DNA of 64,000 bases, from contig NZ_CP157390.1 in the NCBI RefSeq assembly GCF_040050925.1, positions 744,001 to 808,000 of the forward strand. Direction: 5' to 3'. Shown one piece after another: positions 17,030-25,443 of this stretch. The DNA is from Leifsonia sp. NPDC080035. GTDB taxonomy: Bacteria; Actinomycetota; Actinomycetes; Actinomycetales; Microbacteriaceae. The translations under genes and the position numbers were made by a program. A model generated the notes under the pieces. That model was not told the origin of the DNA, did no database searches, and saw only the letters and a program-made list of their open reading frames with translations. Position 1 is the first letter of the stretch, and each line of letters opens with the position of its first letter.

Positions 17030-17967
17030 CGCTGCGTCTCCTTGTCTCGGGTGAGGAACCGCTGGAGCAGCGTGACGACCAGCACCAGCACGAAGAACAC
17101 GAGCGAGATCGCCGAGGCGTAGCCCGTCTGCTGCTGCTGGAACCCGCTGCGCACCGCCTGGAAGACGAGCGTCGACGTCGAGTTGATCGGGCCGCCCTGC
17201 GTCATGATGTTGACCTGCGAGAACAGGCCGAATGCGGCAATGGTGATCGTGATGAGGATGAAGGTCCGTGTCTGCCGGAGTCCTGGCCAGGTGATGTTCG
17301 CGAACTGCTGCCAGCGCGTGGCGCCGTCCAGCGCGGCCGCCTCGTACAGCTCCTCGGGGATGGTCTGCAGACCGGCGAGCCAGATGATCATGTGGAAGCC
17401 CATCGCCTGCCAGGCCGACATCAGGATGATCGCGAACAACGCCCAGTGCGGGTCACCCAGCCAGTCCGGGCCCTGGATGCCGACCTTCGAGAGCAGGACG
17501 TTGATCAGACCGTCCTTCTGGTACAGGAACAGCCACAGCATCGACACCACGACGATGGAGGTCACGACGGGTAGGAAGTAGACGGTGCGGAAGAACGTGG
17601 TGCCGCGCACCCGGCTGTTGACCAGCAGCGCGAGCACGAGCGCGAGCGCCGACTGGAACGGCACGATCACGATCGTGAAGATGATCGTGTTGCGCAGCGA
17701 CGCCCAGAAGGTGTCGTCCGTGAACAGATTGACGAAGTTGTCGACGCCGACGAACTGGGCCGGCTCCGGCGACACCAAGCGGGCGTTGGTGAACGCGAGC
17801 ACGAAGGTGAGGCCGATCGGCACGATCAGGAAGGTTGCGATGAGGACGGCGGCCGGCGCGAACATGAGGAGCGCGATCGACGCCTCCTTCTTGCGGCCGG
17901 CGACGGTGGTGCGGGCGGTGCGGACGCGGCGTTCGACGCTCACATCCGGCTTGACGATGGTGGTCAT
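17026..17967 (-). CDS. ABC sugar transporter permease, MalF type (operon C)
   Basis: A 313-residue permease with six predicted membrane helices and the EAA loop ELYEAAALDGATRWQQF. It lies 51 bp after the solute-binding protein and overlaps the MalG-like gene by 4 nt. No ATPase gene is found in any of the three operons, so all may share a distant MsmK/MalK-type ATPase. Confidence 0.9.
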   Translation of the reverse strand: MTTIVKPDVSVERRVRTARTTVAGRKKEASIALLMFAPAAVLIATFLIVPIGLTFVLAFTNARLVSPEPAQFVGVDNFVNLFTDDTFWASLRNTIIFTIVIVPFQSALALVLALLVNSRVRGTTFFRTVYFLPVVTSIVVVSMLWLFLYQKDGLINVLLSKVGIQGPDWLGDPHWALFAIILMSAWQAMGFHMIIWLAGLQTIPEELYEAAALDGATRWQQFANITWPGLRQTRTFILITITIAAFGLFSQVNIMTQGGPINSTSTLVFQAVRSGFQQQQTGYASAISLVFFVLVLVVTLLQRFLTRDKETQR

Positions 17968-18018
17968 GGCTGATCCTCGGGACGTCGGGGCCGGGCGCGA
18001 TCGCCCGGCCCCGGCCGA

Positions 18019-19311
18019 TCACTTGAAGTAGTTGTTCGACTTCTGGTTGGCGTCGATGTCCTTGACCGCCTGGTCCAGGGTCGACTTCGGGTCCGCGCCA
18101 TTGATGATGTCCTGCGCGGCCTTGGTGAACGTGGTGGCGATGAACGGGTAACCGGGGGTGACCGGTCGCACCTCGGCGAACTTCTTCGAGTACTCGCGGA
18201 AGATCGCGTTGTCGCCGCCCTCGCCGTAGCCCGGCACCAGTGCCGCCGCGCCCTCGGTCGCCGGGATGGTGCCGGCCGCCTTCGCGACACCGGCGACGTA
18301 CTTGTCGGCGGTGGCGAACTTCATGTACGCGAGCGCGCCCTCCTGGTTCGAGCAGGTCTTGGACACTCCCCACTGCCAGGAGCCGCCGCCGATCTTCGGG
18401 CCGTTGCCGAAGTCCACCGGCGGGAGGAAGAGCACATCGTCGCCGAACTTCTGCCGGAGGGTGTCCGCCGCCCAGCTTCCGTCGTAGAGGATGCCGGTCT
18501 TGCCGTTGGCGAAGTCGGCCGCCGGGTCGGTGCCCGACTTCGCGGCGATGTACCCGTCGGACACGAGTCCGCGGAACCACTTAGCCCACGCGATCGCGTC
18601 GCTGCCGTTGAGCGCGCCGTCGGCGCTCTTGTATCCGTCGCGGTCGATAAGGTCGCCGCCGAAGCTCTGAAGCAGCGGCGAGTAGGCGTACGGCCACCAC
18701 TCACCGGTGGAGCTGGTCATGAAGTCGGCCGCGTAGCTGAACGTGCCCGACGCCTTCAGCTTCGCGAGCAGATCGTCGAACTCCGTCTTCGTCCACGGCT
18801 GATCGATCGTCGGGATGCGGACGCCGACCTCGTCGAGGGTGCTCTTCTTCGTGATGAGGTTCAGCGCGACATCGTAGAACCCGTACGAATAGGTCTTCCC
18901 GTCGTACTTCCCCACGGTGGATGGCAGGAAGCCCTTCAGCTGCGCGTCGAGCCCGGTCAGCGGCGACAGATAACCGGCCCAGACCCAGTTGGGCACGTTC
19001 GGCGCGTCGATGTCGAGGATGCACGGCAGCTTCTTGGAGGCCGCGGCAGCCGTGACGGACTGGTTGTAGGAATCCTGGGGGAACGCCTGCACCTTCACCT
19101 TGTACGTGGTCTGGCTCTTGTTGAAGTCGTCGACGATCTTCTGGACGGCGCCGAGCTCCGCCTTGTTGCCGGCATTGTGCGTCCACATGACCAGGTCGCC
19201 GTTGGAGCCGCCCGCTCCCCCACCGCCCTTCGAACAGCCAGTCAGCGCCACCATCGCAGTGGCCGCGACGATCGCGGTCGCAACGAGCGCCCGGCGAGTG
19301 TTCCTTCTCAC
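18019..19311 (-). CDS. ABC sugar transporter solute-binding lipoprotein (operon C)
   Basis: A 430-residue family 1 solute-binding protein with a lipobox (LTGC, Cys26). I chose the GTG start beginning VRRNTRRALV because GGAGGATCGATA precedes it and it places the signal sequence correctly; the longer frame has no ribosome site. It is the first gene of operon C. Two CTAAATG-type palindromes lie between it and the divergent LacI gene. Confidence 0.9.
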   Translation of the reverse strand: MRRNTRRALVATAIVAATAMVALTGCSKGGGGAGGSNGDLVMWTHNAGNKAELGAVQKIVDDFNKSQTTYKVKVQAFPQDSYNQSVTAAAASKKLPCILDIDAPNVPNWVWAGYLSPLTGLDAQLKGFLPSTVGKYDGKTYSYGFYDVALNLITKKSTLDEVGVRIPTIDQPWTKTEFDDLLAKLKASGTFSYAADFMTSSTGEWWPYAYSPLLQSFGGDLIDRDGYKSADGALNGSDAIAWAKWFRGLVSDGYIAAKSGTDPAADFANGKTGILYDGSWAADTLRQKFGDDVLFLPPVDFGNGPKIGGGSWQWGVSKTCSNQEGALAYMKFATADKYVAGVAKAAGTIPATEGAAALVPGYGEGGDNAIFREYSKKFAEVRPVTPGYPFIATTFTKAAQDIINGADPKSTLDQAVKDIDANQKSNNYFK

Positions 19312-19367
19312 TATCGATCCTCCGTTGGATTTGTGATCACCGAGAGCGCCTCGCGCGTCCCGTTGGA

Positions 19368-19402
19368 CTAAATGCATTTAGTAATCACCTAAATGCGTTT
19401 AG
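19368..19402. promoter_or_regulatory. Tandem LacI operators between operon C and its regulator
   Basis: A perfect palindrome, CTAAATGCATTTAG (19368-19381), is followed by the one-mismatch copy CTAAATGCGTTTAG (19389-19402). Their centres are 21 bp apart, two helical turns, so two dimers could bind the same face. They sit in the intergenic space shared by the divergent solute-binding protein and LacI genes, and so could repress both. Confidence 0.8.
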
Positions 19403-19473
19403 TCGCGTTGACCGTAGCACTAGGATGAACTCGTTGCAATAAAACACCGACGTTCGAAGAGAGGTCTCGCAGC

Positions 19474-20490
19474 ATGGCGAAACGGGTGACCATCGCAGAC
19501 GTCGCTGCAGAGGCCGGTCTCTCCAAGACCGCCGTGAGCATGATCCTGAACGAACGCACCGGGACGGGACTGTCTCAGGAAACGGCCAAAAGGGTCCGCG
19601 AGATCGCAAAGCGCCTGGACTATCGCCCTGACCCCTCTGCACGCGCCCTTCGCATCGGAACGACGCCCACGATCGGATTCGTCTCCGACGACGTGACGCT
19701 TACCCGATACGCGTCGGCCATGATCCGCGGGATTCTCGACGTCGCCGAAGAGAACGAACACACGGTCCTGCTGGCGGAGACGGGTCACCACCCGGAGCGG
19801 CTCTCCGGCGCCCTGAACGCAATGCTCGACCGCCGCGTGTCCGCGCTGGTCTTCGGCTCCATGGCCGCACGCCGCGTCGAACTGCCGCAACTGCCTTCCG
19901 ACGTTCCGGTCATCATGGTGAACGCAACGACCTTCGTCGACTACCCCGTCGTGCTGCCGGATGAACGCACGGCCGGGGAAGCAATAGCCCGGTTGCTCAT
20001 CGATGCCGGCCACCGTGAGATCGCTCTGATCGGCCGTCGCTATGACGAAGACCTCCCGCCAGAGGTGTCTGTCACGATCTCGGACCGGTTCGCCGGGCTC
20101 GACGCTGTGATGGAGGAGCACGGCCTGGAGTGGGCGTGGGAGGAGGCGTTCGACTATTGGGCACCCGACGACGGCTACCGCGCGGCAAAGCGCGCCTTGT
20201 CATCGGGGGCGCGCTTCACGGCGATGGTCTGCCTCACCGACAACGTGTCCTTCGGCGCCTATCAGGCACTACAGGAGGCCGGCATCCGAATTCCCGATCA
20301 GGTGTCGATCGCCTCCTTCGACGACGACGAGATCTCGACGTACTTGCGACCGCAGCTGACGACCGCCCGCCTCCCCTACGAAGAGATGGGGCGCACCGCC
20401 ATGTCTTTAGCCCTGGACGGAAACCGGGGCACCGACCGGCACCTCGTGCCGATGCCGATCATCCGCCGAGGATCCATCCGCTCCCGATGA
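19474..20490 (+). CDS. LacI-family transcriptional regulator (operon C)
   Basis: A 338-residue LacI/GalR repressor with the helix-turn-helix VTIADVAAEAGLSKTAVSMI at residues 5-24 and a C-terminal sugar-sensing domain. The ATG follows AGAGAGG. It is divergent from operon C, with two matching palindromes between them, so it probably represses the importer and itself until the substrate binds. It is the only gene on this strand in the first 22 kb. Confidence 0.9.
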   Translation: MAKRVTIADVAAEAGLSKTAVSMILNERTGTGLSQETAKRVREIAKRLDYRPDPSARALRIGTTPTIGFVSDDVTLTRYASAMIRGILDVAEENEHTVLLAETGHHPERLSGALNAMLDRRVSALVFGSMAARRVELPQLPSDVPVIMVNATTFVDYPVVLPDERTAGEAIARLLIDAGHREIALIGRRYDEDLPPEVSVTISDRFAGLDAVMEEHGLEWAWEEAFDYWAPDDGYRAAKRALSSGARFTAMVCLTDNVSFGAYQALQEAGIRIPDQVSIASFDDDEISTYLRPQLTTARLPYEEMGRTAMSLALDGNRGTDRHLVPMPIIRRGSIRSR

Positions 20491-20660
20491 GCACACGTGC
20501 GGACGACGTGGGCGGAGTCCTGTGCGGGCAATTCGCGTGAAACGAACGGCCAGCGTCATCAGGCGCCGGCCCGGCGCCAGTACCGCCGCCACGGTGGCTC
20601 TGTGGTCCACATGTGGCCTACAGCGGTCCCCGACTGGGACCGTGCGCCTTGAAGAGATGC

Positions 20661-20698
20661 GCCCCCGGATCCCTGGTGAACACAAGGATCGCGGGGGC
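20661..20698 (-). terminator. Displaced tRNA-Ser terminator at the left island end
   Basis: A hairpin with GCCCCCG and GCGGGGGC arms and inner GATCC/GGATC pairing, directly after the tRNA 3'-end copy at 20706-20731 in the minus direction. The terminator of the intact tRNA gene at 32842-32881 has the same position and a related sequence. This suggests it is the original downstream region of the tRNA gene, moved away by the insertion. The 170 bp between the LacI stop and this point hold only a short GGCGCC hairpin. Confidence 0.6.
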
Positions 20699-20705
20699 TT
20701 CACAC

Positions 20706-20731
20706 TGGCGGTACCGGTGGGATTTGAACCC
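20706..20731. repeat. Copy of the tRNA-Ser 3' end, left attachment site
   Basis: These 26 bp are identical to 32887-32912, the 3' end (CCA, acceptor strand and T-arm) of the intact tRNA-Ser(CGA), in the same orientation. Identity stops abruptly at 20732. There is no 5' half of a tRNA here, so it is not a working tRNA gene. It is the expected product of site-specific integration into a tRNA 3' end. Confidence 0.75.
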
Positions 20732-20893
20732 TAGTGCGACCCCTAATGTCACGTGGTATCCGGGCCAACTTCCGCGAAAAGTCAAGGAAATAGGGCTCTT
20801 GAGATCTCGGGTGATCTCCTTGCAACTCACACGGTTGGAGGCAAAATGTAGTCAAACGGCCGTGCCCGCGGGATGTGATGTGCGGCTGCCTCG
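20732..20893. other. Non-coding left end of the island
   Basis: No gene is visible between the attachment repeat and the aldo-keto reductase stop. It holds the inverted repeat GAGATC/GATCTC (20801-20818) and a 16-bp motif at 20846-20861, ATGTAGTCAAACGGCC, that recurs near the other island end at 32809-32824 with two changes and similar flanks. These may be recombinase arm sites. Confidence 0.35.
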
Positions 20894-21880
20894 TCACCGG
20901 TCGATGTAGCCCATGTGCTGGGCGTTATAGCGATCGCCGCGCACCGCGATGCGCTGTGCGAGGCCGTCGAGATCGGCGACCTCGTCAGCGGACAGCGCTA
21001 CGGTCGTGGCGTCAGCGTTCTCCCGGATGCGAGAGGTGCGGCGGGTGCCGGGGATCGGCGCGATCCACGGCTGCTGTGCCAGCAGCCAGGCGAGAGCGAT
21101 CTGGCCCGGCGTGGCGTCCTTCGCCTCTGCGAGCTCCTTCACGTGGTCAACAAGAGCTGCGTTCGCCGCAAGGTTCTGCTGCTCGAAGCGGGGCAGCCGG
21201 CGCCGGATGTCGTCGTCCGCGAACGTGGTGGAGGTGTCCACCGTTCCCGTGAGGAACCCCTTGCCGAGCGGGCTGAACGGGACGAACCCGATGCCCAGCT
21301 CCGCGAGGGTACGGAGGACTTCCGTCTCGGGGTCCCGGGTCCACAGCGAGTACTCGCTCTGCACTGCCGTGACCGGAAACACGGCGTGCGCCTGGCGGAT
21401 GGTCGCTGCCGACGCCTCGGACAATCCGAGGTGGCGAACTTTTCCTTCCGCGACCAGCTCGCCTACCGTGCCGGCGACAACCTCGATCGGCACGTCCGGA
21501 TCGACCCGGTGCTGGTAGAACAGGTCGATGACATCAGTGCGCAACCGTGCCAACGACGCGTCTGCGACACGTCGGATCTGCTCCGGTCGACTATTCAAAG
21601 CGACCATGGCGCCATCCTGGACGTCCCACCCGAATTTGGTGGCGATCACCACCTGATCGCGCACAGGCTCGAGAGCCTCGCCGACGAGTTCCTCGTTGAC
21701 ATAAGGCCCGTACACCTCGGCGGTGTCGAAGAATGTCACCCCGAGGTCCACCGCCGAACGAAGGACCGCGATCATCTCGTCGCGGTCACCAGGGTTCGGT
21801 CCGTAGCTCTGAGACATCCCCATGGCGCCGAGTCCGATCGCGGAGACCTGCAAACCTTGTCCGAGAGTCCGTGTGTGCAT
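20894..21880 (-). CDS. Aldo-keto reductase, AKR13-like
   Basis: A 328-residue NADP-dependent aldo-keto reductase with a TIM-barrel fold. The catalytic tetrad is visible as D52 and Y57 (FFDTAEVYG), K82 (ATKFGW) and H124 (FYQHRVD). The C-terminal cofactor region has IPGTRRTSRIREN. It starts with MHTRTLGQGL and resembles YakC/AKR13 enzymes that reduce aldehydes and dicarbonyls. It lies 1 bp from the CMD gene upstream on the same strand, so the two form one transcript. Confidence 0.88.
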   Translation of the reverse strand: MHTRTLGQGLQVSAIGLGAMGMSQSYGPNPGDRDEMIAVLRSAVDLGVTFFDTAEVYGPYVNEELVGEALEPVRDQVVIATKFGWDVQDGAMVALNSRPEQIRRVADASLARLRTDVIDLFYQHRVDPDVPIEVVAGTVGELVAEGKVRHLGLSEASAATIRQAHAVFPVTAVQSEYSLWTRDPETEVLRTLAELGIGFVPFSPLGKGFLTGTVDTSTTFADDDIRRRLPRFEQQNLAANAALVDHVKELAEAKDATPGQIALAWLLAQQPWIAPIPGTRRTSRIRENADATTVALSADEVADLDGLAQRIAVRGDRYNAQHMGYIDR

Positions 21881-21881
21881 T

Positions 21882-22226
21882 TCAGTTCCCTTCCGGGTCG
21901 CTGGCCGCGAAGAGGTTCTTCGCGACGGTCATCGCCGACATGGCCTTGGGCCAGCCGGCGTAGAAAGCGAGGTGAGTGATCGCTTCGATCAGTTCCTGTT
22001 CGGTGACGCCGTTCTGCTTGGCGAAGGCGAGGTGGAAGCTCAGCTGTTCGGTGTTGCCGCTAGCGAGGAGGGCGGCGACCGTGATGAGGCTACGGTCGCG
22101 CTTGCAGAGCTGAGGCCGCTCCCACACCTCATCGAAGAGGACCTCGTCGGTGTAGTGGACGAGCTCGGGTGCGAAGTCCCCGAAGGCTCGCTGTCCGCCG
22201 GTCCAGCCGGTGGTCTTGTCGGTCAT
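21882..22226 (-). CDS. Carboxymuconolactone decarboxylase (CMD) family protein
   Basis: A 114-residue all-alpha protein of the CMD/AhpD-like family, with the blocks LCKRDRSLITVAALLA and ELIEAITHLAFYAGWPKAM. There is no CxxC pair, so it is of the decarboxylase-like rather than the peroxidase (AhpD) type. Small stand-alone members of this kind are often found beside aldo-keto reductases and cupins, as here. Its substrate is unknown. Confidence 0.85.
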   Translation of the reverse strand: MTDKTTGWTGGQRAFGDFAPELVHYTDEVLFDEVWERPQLCKRDRSLITVAALLASGNTEQLSFHLAFAKQNGVTEQELIEAITHLAFYAGWPKAMSAMTVAKNLFAASDPEGN

Positions 22227-22238
22227 GTCTTCGTCCTT

Positions 22239-22349
22239 TCAGCGGGGGTCGACGCGCACCGTTGCGGCCCGGACCTTCTCAGTGAGCATGGGCGGCAGGT
22301 AGGGGCTGCCTGCGTACTTGGCCCTGTAGGCGTCGTCGACCCGATCGTT
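22239..22349 (-). pseudogene. DUF2255 C-terminal fragment
   Basis: This frame encodes 36 residues that match the end of DUF2255 proteins (DDAYRAKYAGSPYLPPML, then VRAATVRVDP) and stops just upstream of the CMD gene. The N-terminal two thirds are absent. At about 22350 the sequence switches directly to a cupin reading on the other strand. It is therefore a truncated relic. Confidence 0.5.
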
Positions 22350-22355
22350 CACCCG

Positions 22356-22727
22356 CCCGAACAGTTCACCGGTGACGTCTGGCTCGACCCGATCGCGCTC
22401 CCCCACGAGGGGGACCAGCGGATGATCGTCTCCACCGTCCGCTTCGCCCCCGGCGCACGCACCGCCTGGCACTCGCACGCTCGCGGCCAGTACCTTCGCG
22501 TCACCCAGGGTGTCGCCCGCTTCGGGAGCCCCGACGGCACGATCGTCGAGGTCCATCCAGGTCAGACGCTCTACACCCCGCCCGGGCAGGAGCGCTGTCA
22601 CGCCGCAGCCCCCGGCTGCTTCATGGAGCACATCGCCATGCTCGAAAACGCCGACGACCCCTCGGTAACGACCACGTGGCTCGAGCACATCACCGACGAC
22701 GAGTGCAACGGTCGGGCGACGGCCTGA
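22356..22727 (+). pseudogene. Cupin-domain protein lacking its start
   Basis: The frame encodes a single cupin barrel: FTGDVWLDPIA, RFAPGARTAWHSHARGQ with the metal-binding histidines, GQTLYTPPG and a TTTWLEHITDDE tail. This is the small cupin type that usually accompanies CMD and aldo-keto reductase genes. No ATG, GTG or TTG is in frame before the first strand. The 5' end joins a truncated DUF2255 fragment. An internal ATG at 22422 with GAGGGGG upstream could still give a 101-residue product. Confidence 0.6.
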
Positions 22728-22809
22728 TCAGGAACCTTGCACACCCTCGCATCCGGAAGGCTGCGCATCGCCACGTGCGGAAGCATCAACGCCCCGTTGC
22801 CAGCAGCGA

Positions 22810-23703
22810 TCATCGATCGCCGCTGGTGCTCGGGAATTCGATGGGCATCCGCTCGGTGGCTGCCCACGAGGCGAGGAGTCTCAGGCGTTCGGCCGACGCG
22901 GAGCCCGGCTCTGCGGTGTAGACCATCAGGATGTGACCGGGCTCTGCAGTGATGGCGAGTTCCTCGTAGGCGAGCGTGAGCTCGCCGACGACAGGGTGGT
23001 TGAAGCGCTTTGTGCCGGCACCGTGCGTCCGCACGTCGTGCGCACCCCACAATCGGCGGAAGACGTCGCTTCGTGTCGAGAGCTCGCCGACAAGGTCTTG
23101 CAGCGACTTGTTGTGCGGGTCGCGGCCGGCCTCCGCGCGCATGATCGCGACACACATCTCGGCGAAGAGATCCCAGTCCGGGTAGAACTCGCGTGAGGCG
23201 GGATCGAGGAACTGGAACCGAGCGAGGTTCGGGGTGCGACCGCCGTCTCCGATCAGCGGAGAGTAGAAGGCCCGGCCGAGATCGTTTGTAGCGAGGAGAT
23301 CCTGATGCGGGTTGCGGACGAAGGCGACACCCTCCGTGATGGCGCCCAACGCCCAATGCAGGCTCGGCCGAGTGGCCGGATTCGCCGGTGCGCGGCGGCG
23401 GGCGCGTCCCGACGTGGGGATTCCGTCGGCAGCGCGGGCCAGATCGAGCAAGTGCGCACGCTCGGTTTCATTCAGTTGAAGCGCGCTCGCGATCGCGTCG
23501 AGAACGGATGCCGACGCGCCCGACACCGAGCCGCGTTCGAGCTTGGAGTAGTACTCCACGCTGACGCCCGCGAGCATCGCAACCTCGGACCGGCGCAGCC
23601 CGGTCACCCGGCGTCCGGTACCACCGGGGATACCCGCCGATTCCGGGGTGAGCTTCGCCCGGCGCGACATCAGGAAGTCGCGAACTTCGCTTCGGTTGTC
23701 CAT
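22810..23703 (-). CDS. XRE-family regulator with MmyB-like ligand domain
   Basis: A 297-residue protein. Its N-terminal helix-turn-helix reads RRSEVAMLAGVSVEYYSKLE at about residues 37-56, and a MmyB-like ligand-binding domain follows, with the markers FVRNPHQDLLATNDLGRAFY and KRFNHPVVGELTLAYEEL. This regulator type is common in actinobacteria and usually controls adjacent oxidoreductases. A palindrome just upstream of its start (23745-23761) may be its operator. A relative lies at 29932-30807 in the same island. Confidence 0.88.
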   Translation of the reverse strand: MDNRSEVRDFLMSRRAKLTPESAGIPGGTGRRVTGLRRSEVAMLAGVSVEYYSKLERGSVSGASASVLDAIASALQLNETERAHLLDLARAADGIPTSGRARRRAPANPATRPSLHWALGAITEGVAFVRNPHQDLLATNDLGRAFYSPLIGDGGRTPNLARFQFLDPASREFYPDWDLFAEMCVAIMRAEAGRDPHNKSLQDLVGELSTRSDVFRRLWGAHDVRTHGAGTKRFNHPVVGELTLAYEELAITAEPGHILMVYTAEPGSASAERLRLLASWAATERMPIEFPSTSGDR

Positions 23704-23744
23704 ATTCCGAGGCTACGTCGGACCGAGCCGACGAGGGATCCCCC

Positions 23745-23761
23745 ATCAGTACACCCCTGAT
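23745..23761. promoter_or_regulatory. Candidate operator of the XRE/MmyB regulator
   Basis: An inverted repeat, ATCAG-TACACCC-CTGAT, 42 bp upstream of the regulator start. A related sequence (TCAGTACACCTCTCA) recurs at 26758-26775 between the divergent MFS and alcohol dehydrogenase genes. This links the two promoters. Confidence 0.45.
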
Positions 23762-23772
23762 CGCCAGGGAAC

Positions 23773-24318
23773 CTACCGGACGACGGAGAGCGAGACACCC
23801 GGTCCCTCCAGCACGGCGAGTTCGTCCGGGGTTGCGGTGAAGGTGCCGAGGTGGAGCACATCGTCCGAGAACCCGCTTGGAGCGTCGTAGTAGAAGATGA
23901 TGTTCCCCCACGGCTTGTAATAGCTGAAGTCACCGTTTCGCGGCTCTGATCCGGGAGAACCGGTGGTGTCGAGGCGCCGCGGAAGGTAACCGATCTTCTC
24001 ACTGCCACTGAAGTCCCGCATGTCGAGCGTCAGGGGCAGCATCGAGACGAAGTCCCGCACCGCTGGACTGTCGCGATCGATCGTCACGTCGACATGTCCA
24101 CCTTGGGCAGCAAACCGGATGACGGTGCCGACCACGCCGTCGTCCACAGTCTTCGGTGAGGCCGGTAGTGCCGATGGCGCGCCGGTGGGCACTGCCGATG
24201 CATCACTCGTCGGCGCGGTGGACGCGTTGTGACCGGTGTGTCTGATGGGTGCGCTGGTGGCGCATCCGGCAAGCAGGCTGGCCGTTGCGACCGACAATAC
24301 GAGTGCGGTGAGTTTCAT
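23773..24318 (-). CDS. Lipoprotein with cyclophilin-like domain
   Basis: A 181-residue exported lipoprotein: signal with lipobox LAGC (Cys19), a Ser/Thr/Pro-rich linker to about residue 60, then a cyclophilin-like fold domain. Family marks are VTIDRDSPAVRDFVSMLP, FSGSEKIGYLPRRL, YYKPWGNIIFYY and LHLGTF. The ATG follows GGAGGG. Such domains are often found with oxidoreductases; the biochemical role is unknown. It lies downstream of the zinc alcohol dehydrogenase on the same strand. Confidence 0.8.
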   Translation of the reverse strand: MKLTALVLSVATASLLAGCATSAPIRHTGHNASTAPTSDASAVPTGAPSALPASPKTVDDGVVGTVIRFAAQGGHVDVTIDRDSPAVRDFVSMLPLTLDMRDFSGSEKIGYLPRRLDTTGSPGSEPRNGDFSYYKPWGNIIFYYDAPSGFSDDVLHLGTFTATPDELAVLEGPGVSLSVVR

Positions 24319-24340
24319 AATGACTGGCCCTCCGTGTGCG

Positions 24341-25360
24341 TTAGAAGGTGAGCATGACCTTGATGGCGCGGCGCTCATCCATGGCCCGATAGCCTTCGTG
24401 CGCCTCTTCAATTGGCAGGGTGAGGTCGAAGACCTTGCCCGGGGCGATTCTGCGCTCCCAGATGAGCTGAATCAGCTCAGGCACGAACCGGCGGACGGGG
24501 GCCGGCCCACCGTGCAGGTGCACGCCGGAGAAGAACAGTTCTGTCCCGTCGAGCGAAACCTCATGGGAGACACCGACGAAACCGACGTGCCCGCCGGCGC
24601 GGGTAGCCTGGATGGCCTGTGTCATCGACTCCTGGGTTCCGACCGCCTCGATCGTAGAGTGCGCGCCAAGACCCCCGGTCAGTTCCTTGATCTTCGCAAC
24701 TCCCTCGTCGCCGCGTTCTTCGACGATGTCGGTGGCGCCGAACCGACGCGCAAGGGCCTGCCGGTCGGCGTGCCGGGACATGGCGATGATGCGCTCGGCA
24801 CCGAGTTGCTTGGCAGCGAGGACGCCGAGAAGGCCGACGGCGCCGTCGCCGACGACGGTGACGATCTTGCCGGGGCCGGCTTCAGCAGCGACAGCGGCGA
24901 ACCAGCCGGTACCCAGCACGTCGGACGCGGCGAGAAGCGACGGGATAAGGTCGGCGTCGGGCTGGCCAGGCGTGGCGACGAGAGTGCCGTCGGCAAGCGG
25001 AACGCGCACGTACTCGCTCTGGGCGTCGGTCGCCGCTCCGGGCTGCCTGTGGATGCAATGCGTTTGATACCCGGCCTGGCAGATCTCGCAGGTGTTGTCC
25101 GAAGCGAAGAACGAGCCGACGACGAAATCGCCGACCTTGACGTTCTCCACCTCCGAACCGAGCTCCGTCACGACACCGGCGTACTCGTGCCCCATCGCCT
25201 GGTGGTCCACCGGTTCGGCACCGCGGTAAGGCCACAGGTCGGAACCGCAGATGCATGATGCGGCAAGACGGATGATCGCGTCGGTCGGCTCGACAATGGT
25301 CGGAACCTCGCGCTCCTCGACCCGGACATCACCGGGCTCATACATGATGACTCCGCGCAT
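24341..25360 (-). CDS. Zinc-dependent alcohol dehydrogenase, MDR superfamily
   Basis: A 339-residue medium-chain dehydrogenase. The catalytic zinc cysteine lies in CICGSD (C38), followed by GHEYAG. A structural zinc lobe (CEICQAGYQTHC) and a Rossmann motif (VVGDGAVGLLG) are also present. It begins MRGVIMYEPGDV, as in the threonine-dehydrogenase-like group that acts on alcohols or glutathione adducts. The ATG follows GGAG. It is co-oriented with the lipoprotein downstream and the MFS gene upstream. Confidence 0.88.
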   Translation of the reverse strand: MRGVIMYEPGDVRVEEREVPTIVEPTDAIIRLAASCICGSDLWPYRGAEPVDHQAMGHEYAGVVTELGSEVENVKVGDFVVGSFFASDNTCEICQAGYQTHCIHRQPGAATDAQSEYVRVPLADGTLVATPGQPDADLIPSLLAASDVLGTGWFAAVAAEAGPGKIVTVVGDGAVGLLGVLAAKQLGAERIIAMSRHADRQALARRFGATDIVEERGDEGVAKIKELTGGLGAHSTIEAVGTQESMTQAIQATRAGGHVGFVGVSHEVSLDGTELFFSGVHLHGGPAPVRRFVPELIQLIWERRIAPGKVFDLTLPIEEAHEGYRAMDERRAIKVMLTF

Positions 25361-25443
25361 GAGTGTCTCCTTGTTTTCAAGGGTTGGTTGTGGTCTTGAT
25401 CGGAGGAAGTCGGACCTCGCCGCGAGACGCGAGGCTGACAGTG

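Noticed and set aside
20613..20760. A possible second tRNA-Ser gene
   Set aside because: Only the 3' 26 bases match; the anticodon and D-arms are absent, so it is an attachment-site copy.
22239..22688. A 149-codon minus-strand frame as one complete gene
   Set aside because: Only its last 36 codons resemble a family (DUF2255); the rest is antisense to the cupin barrel.
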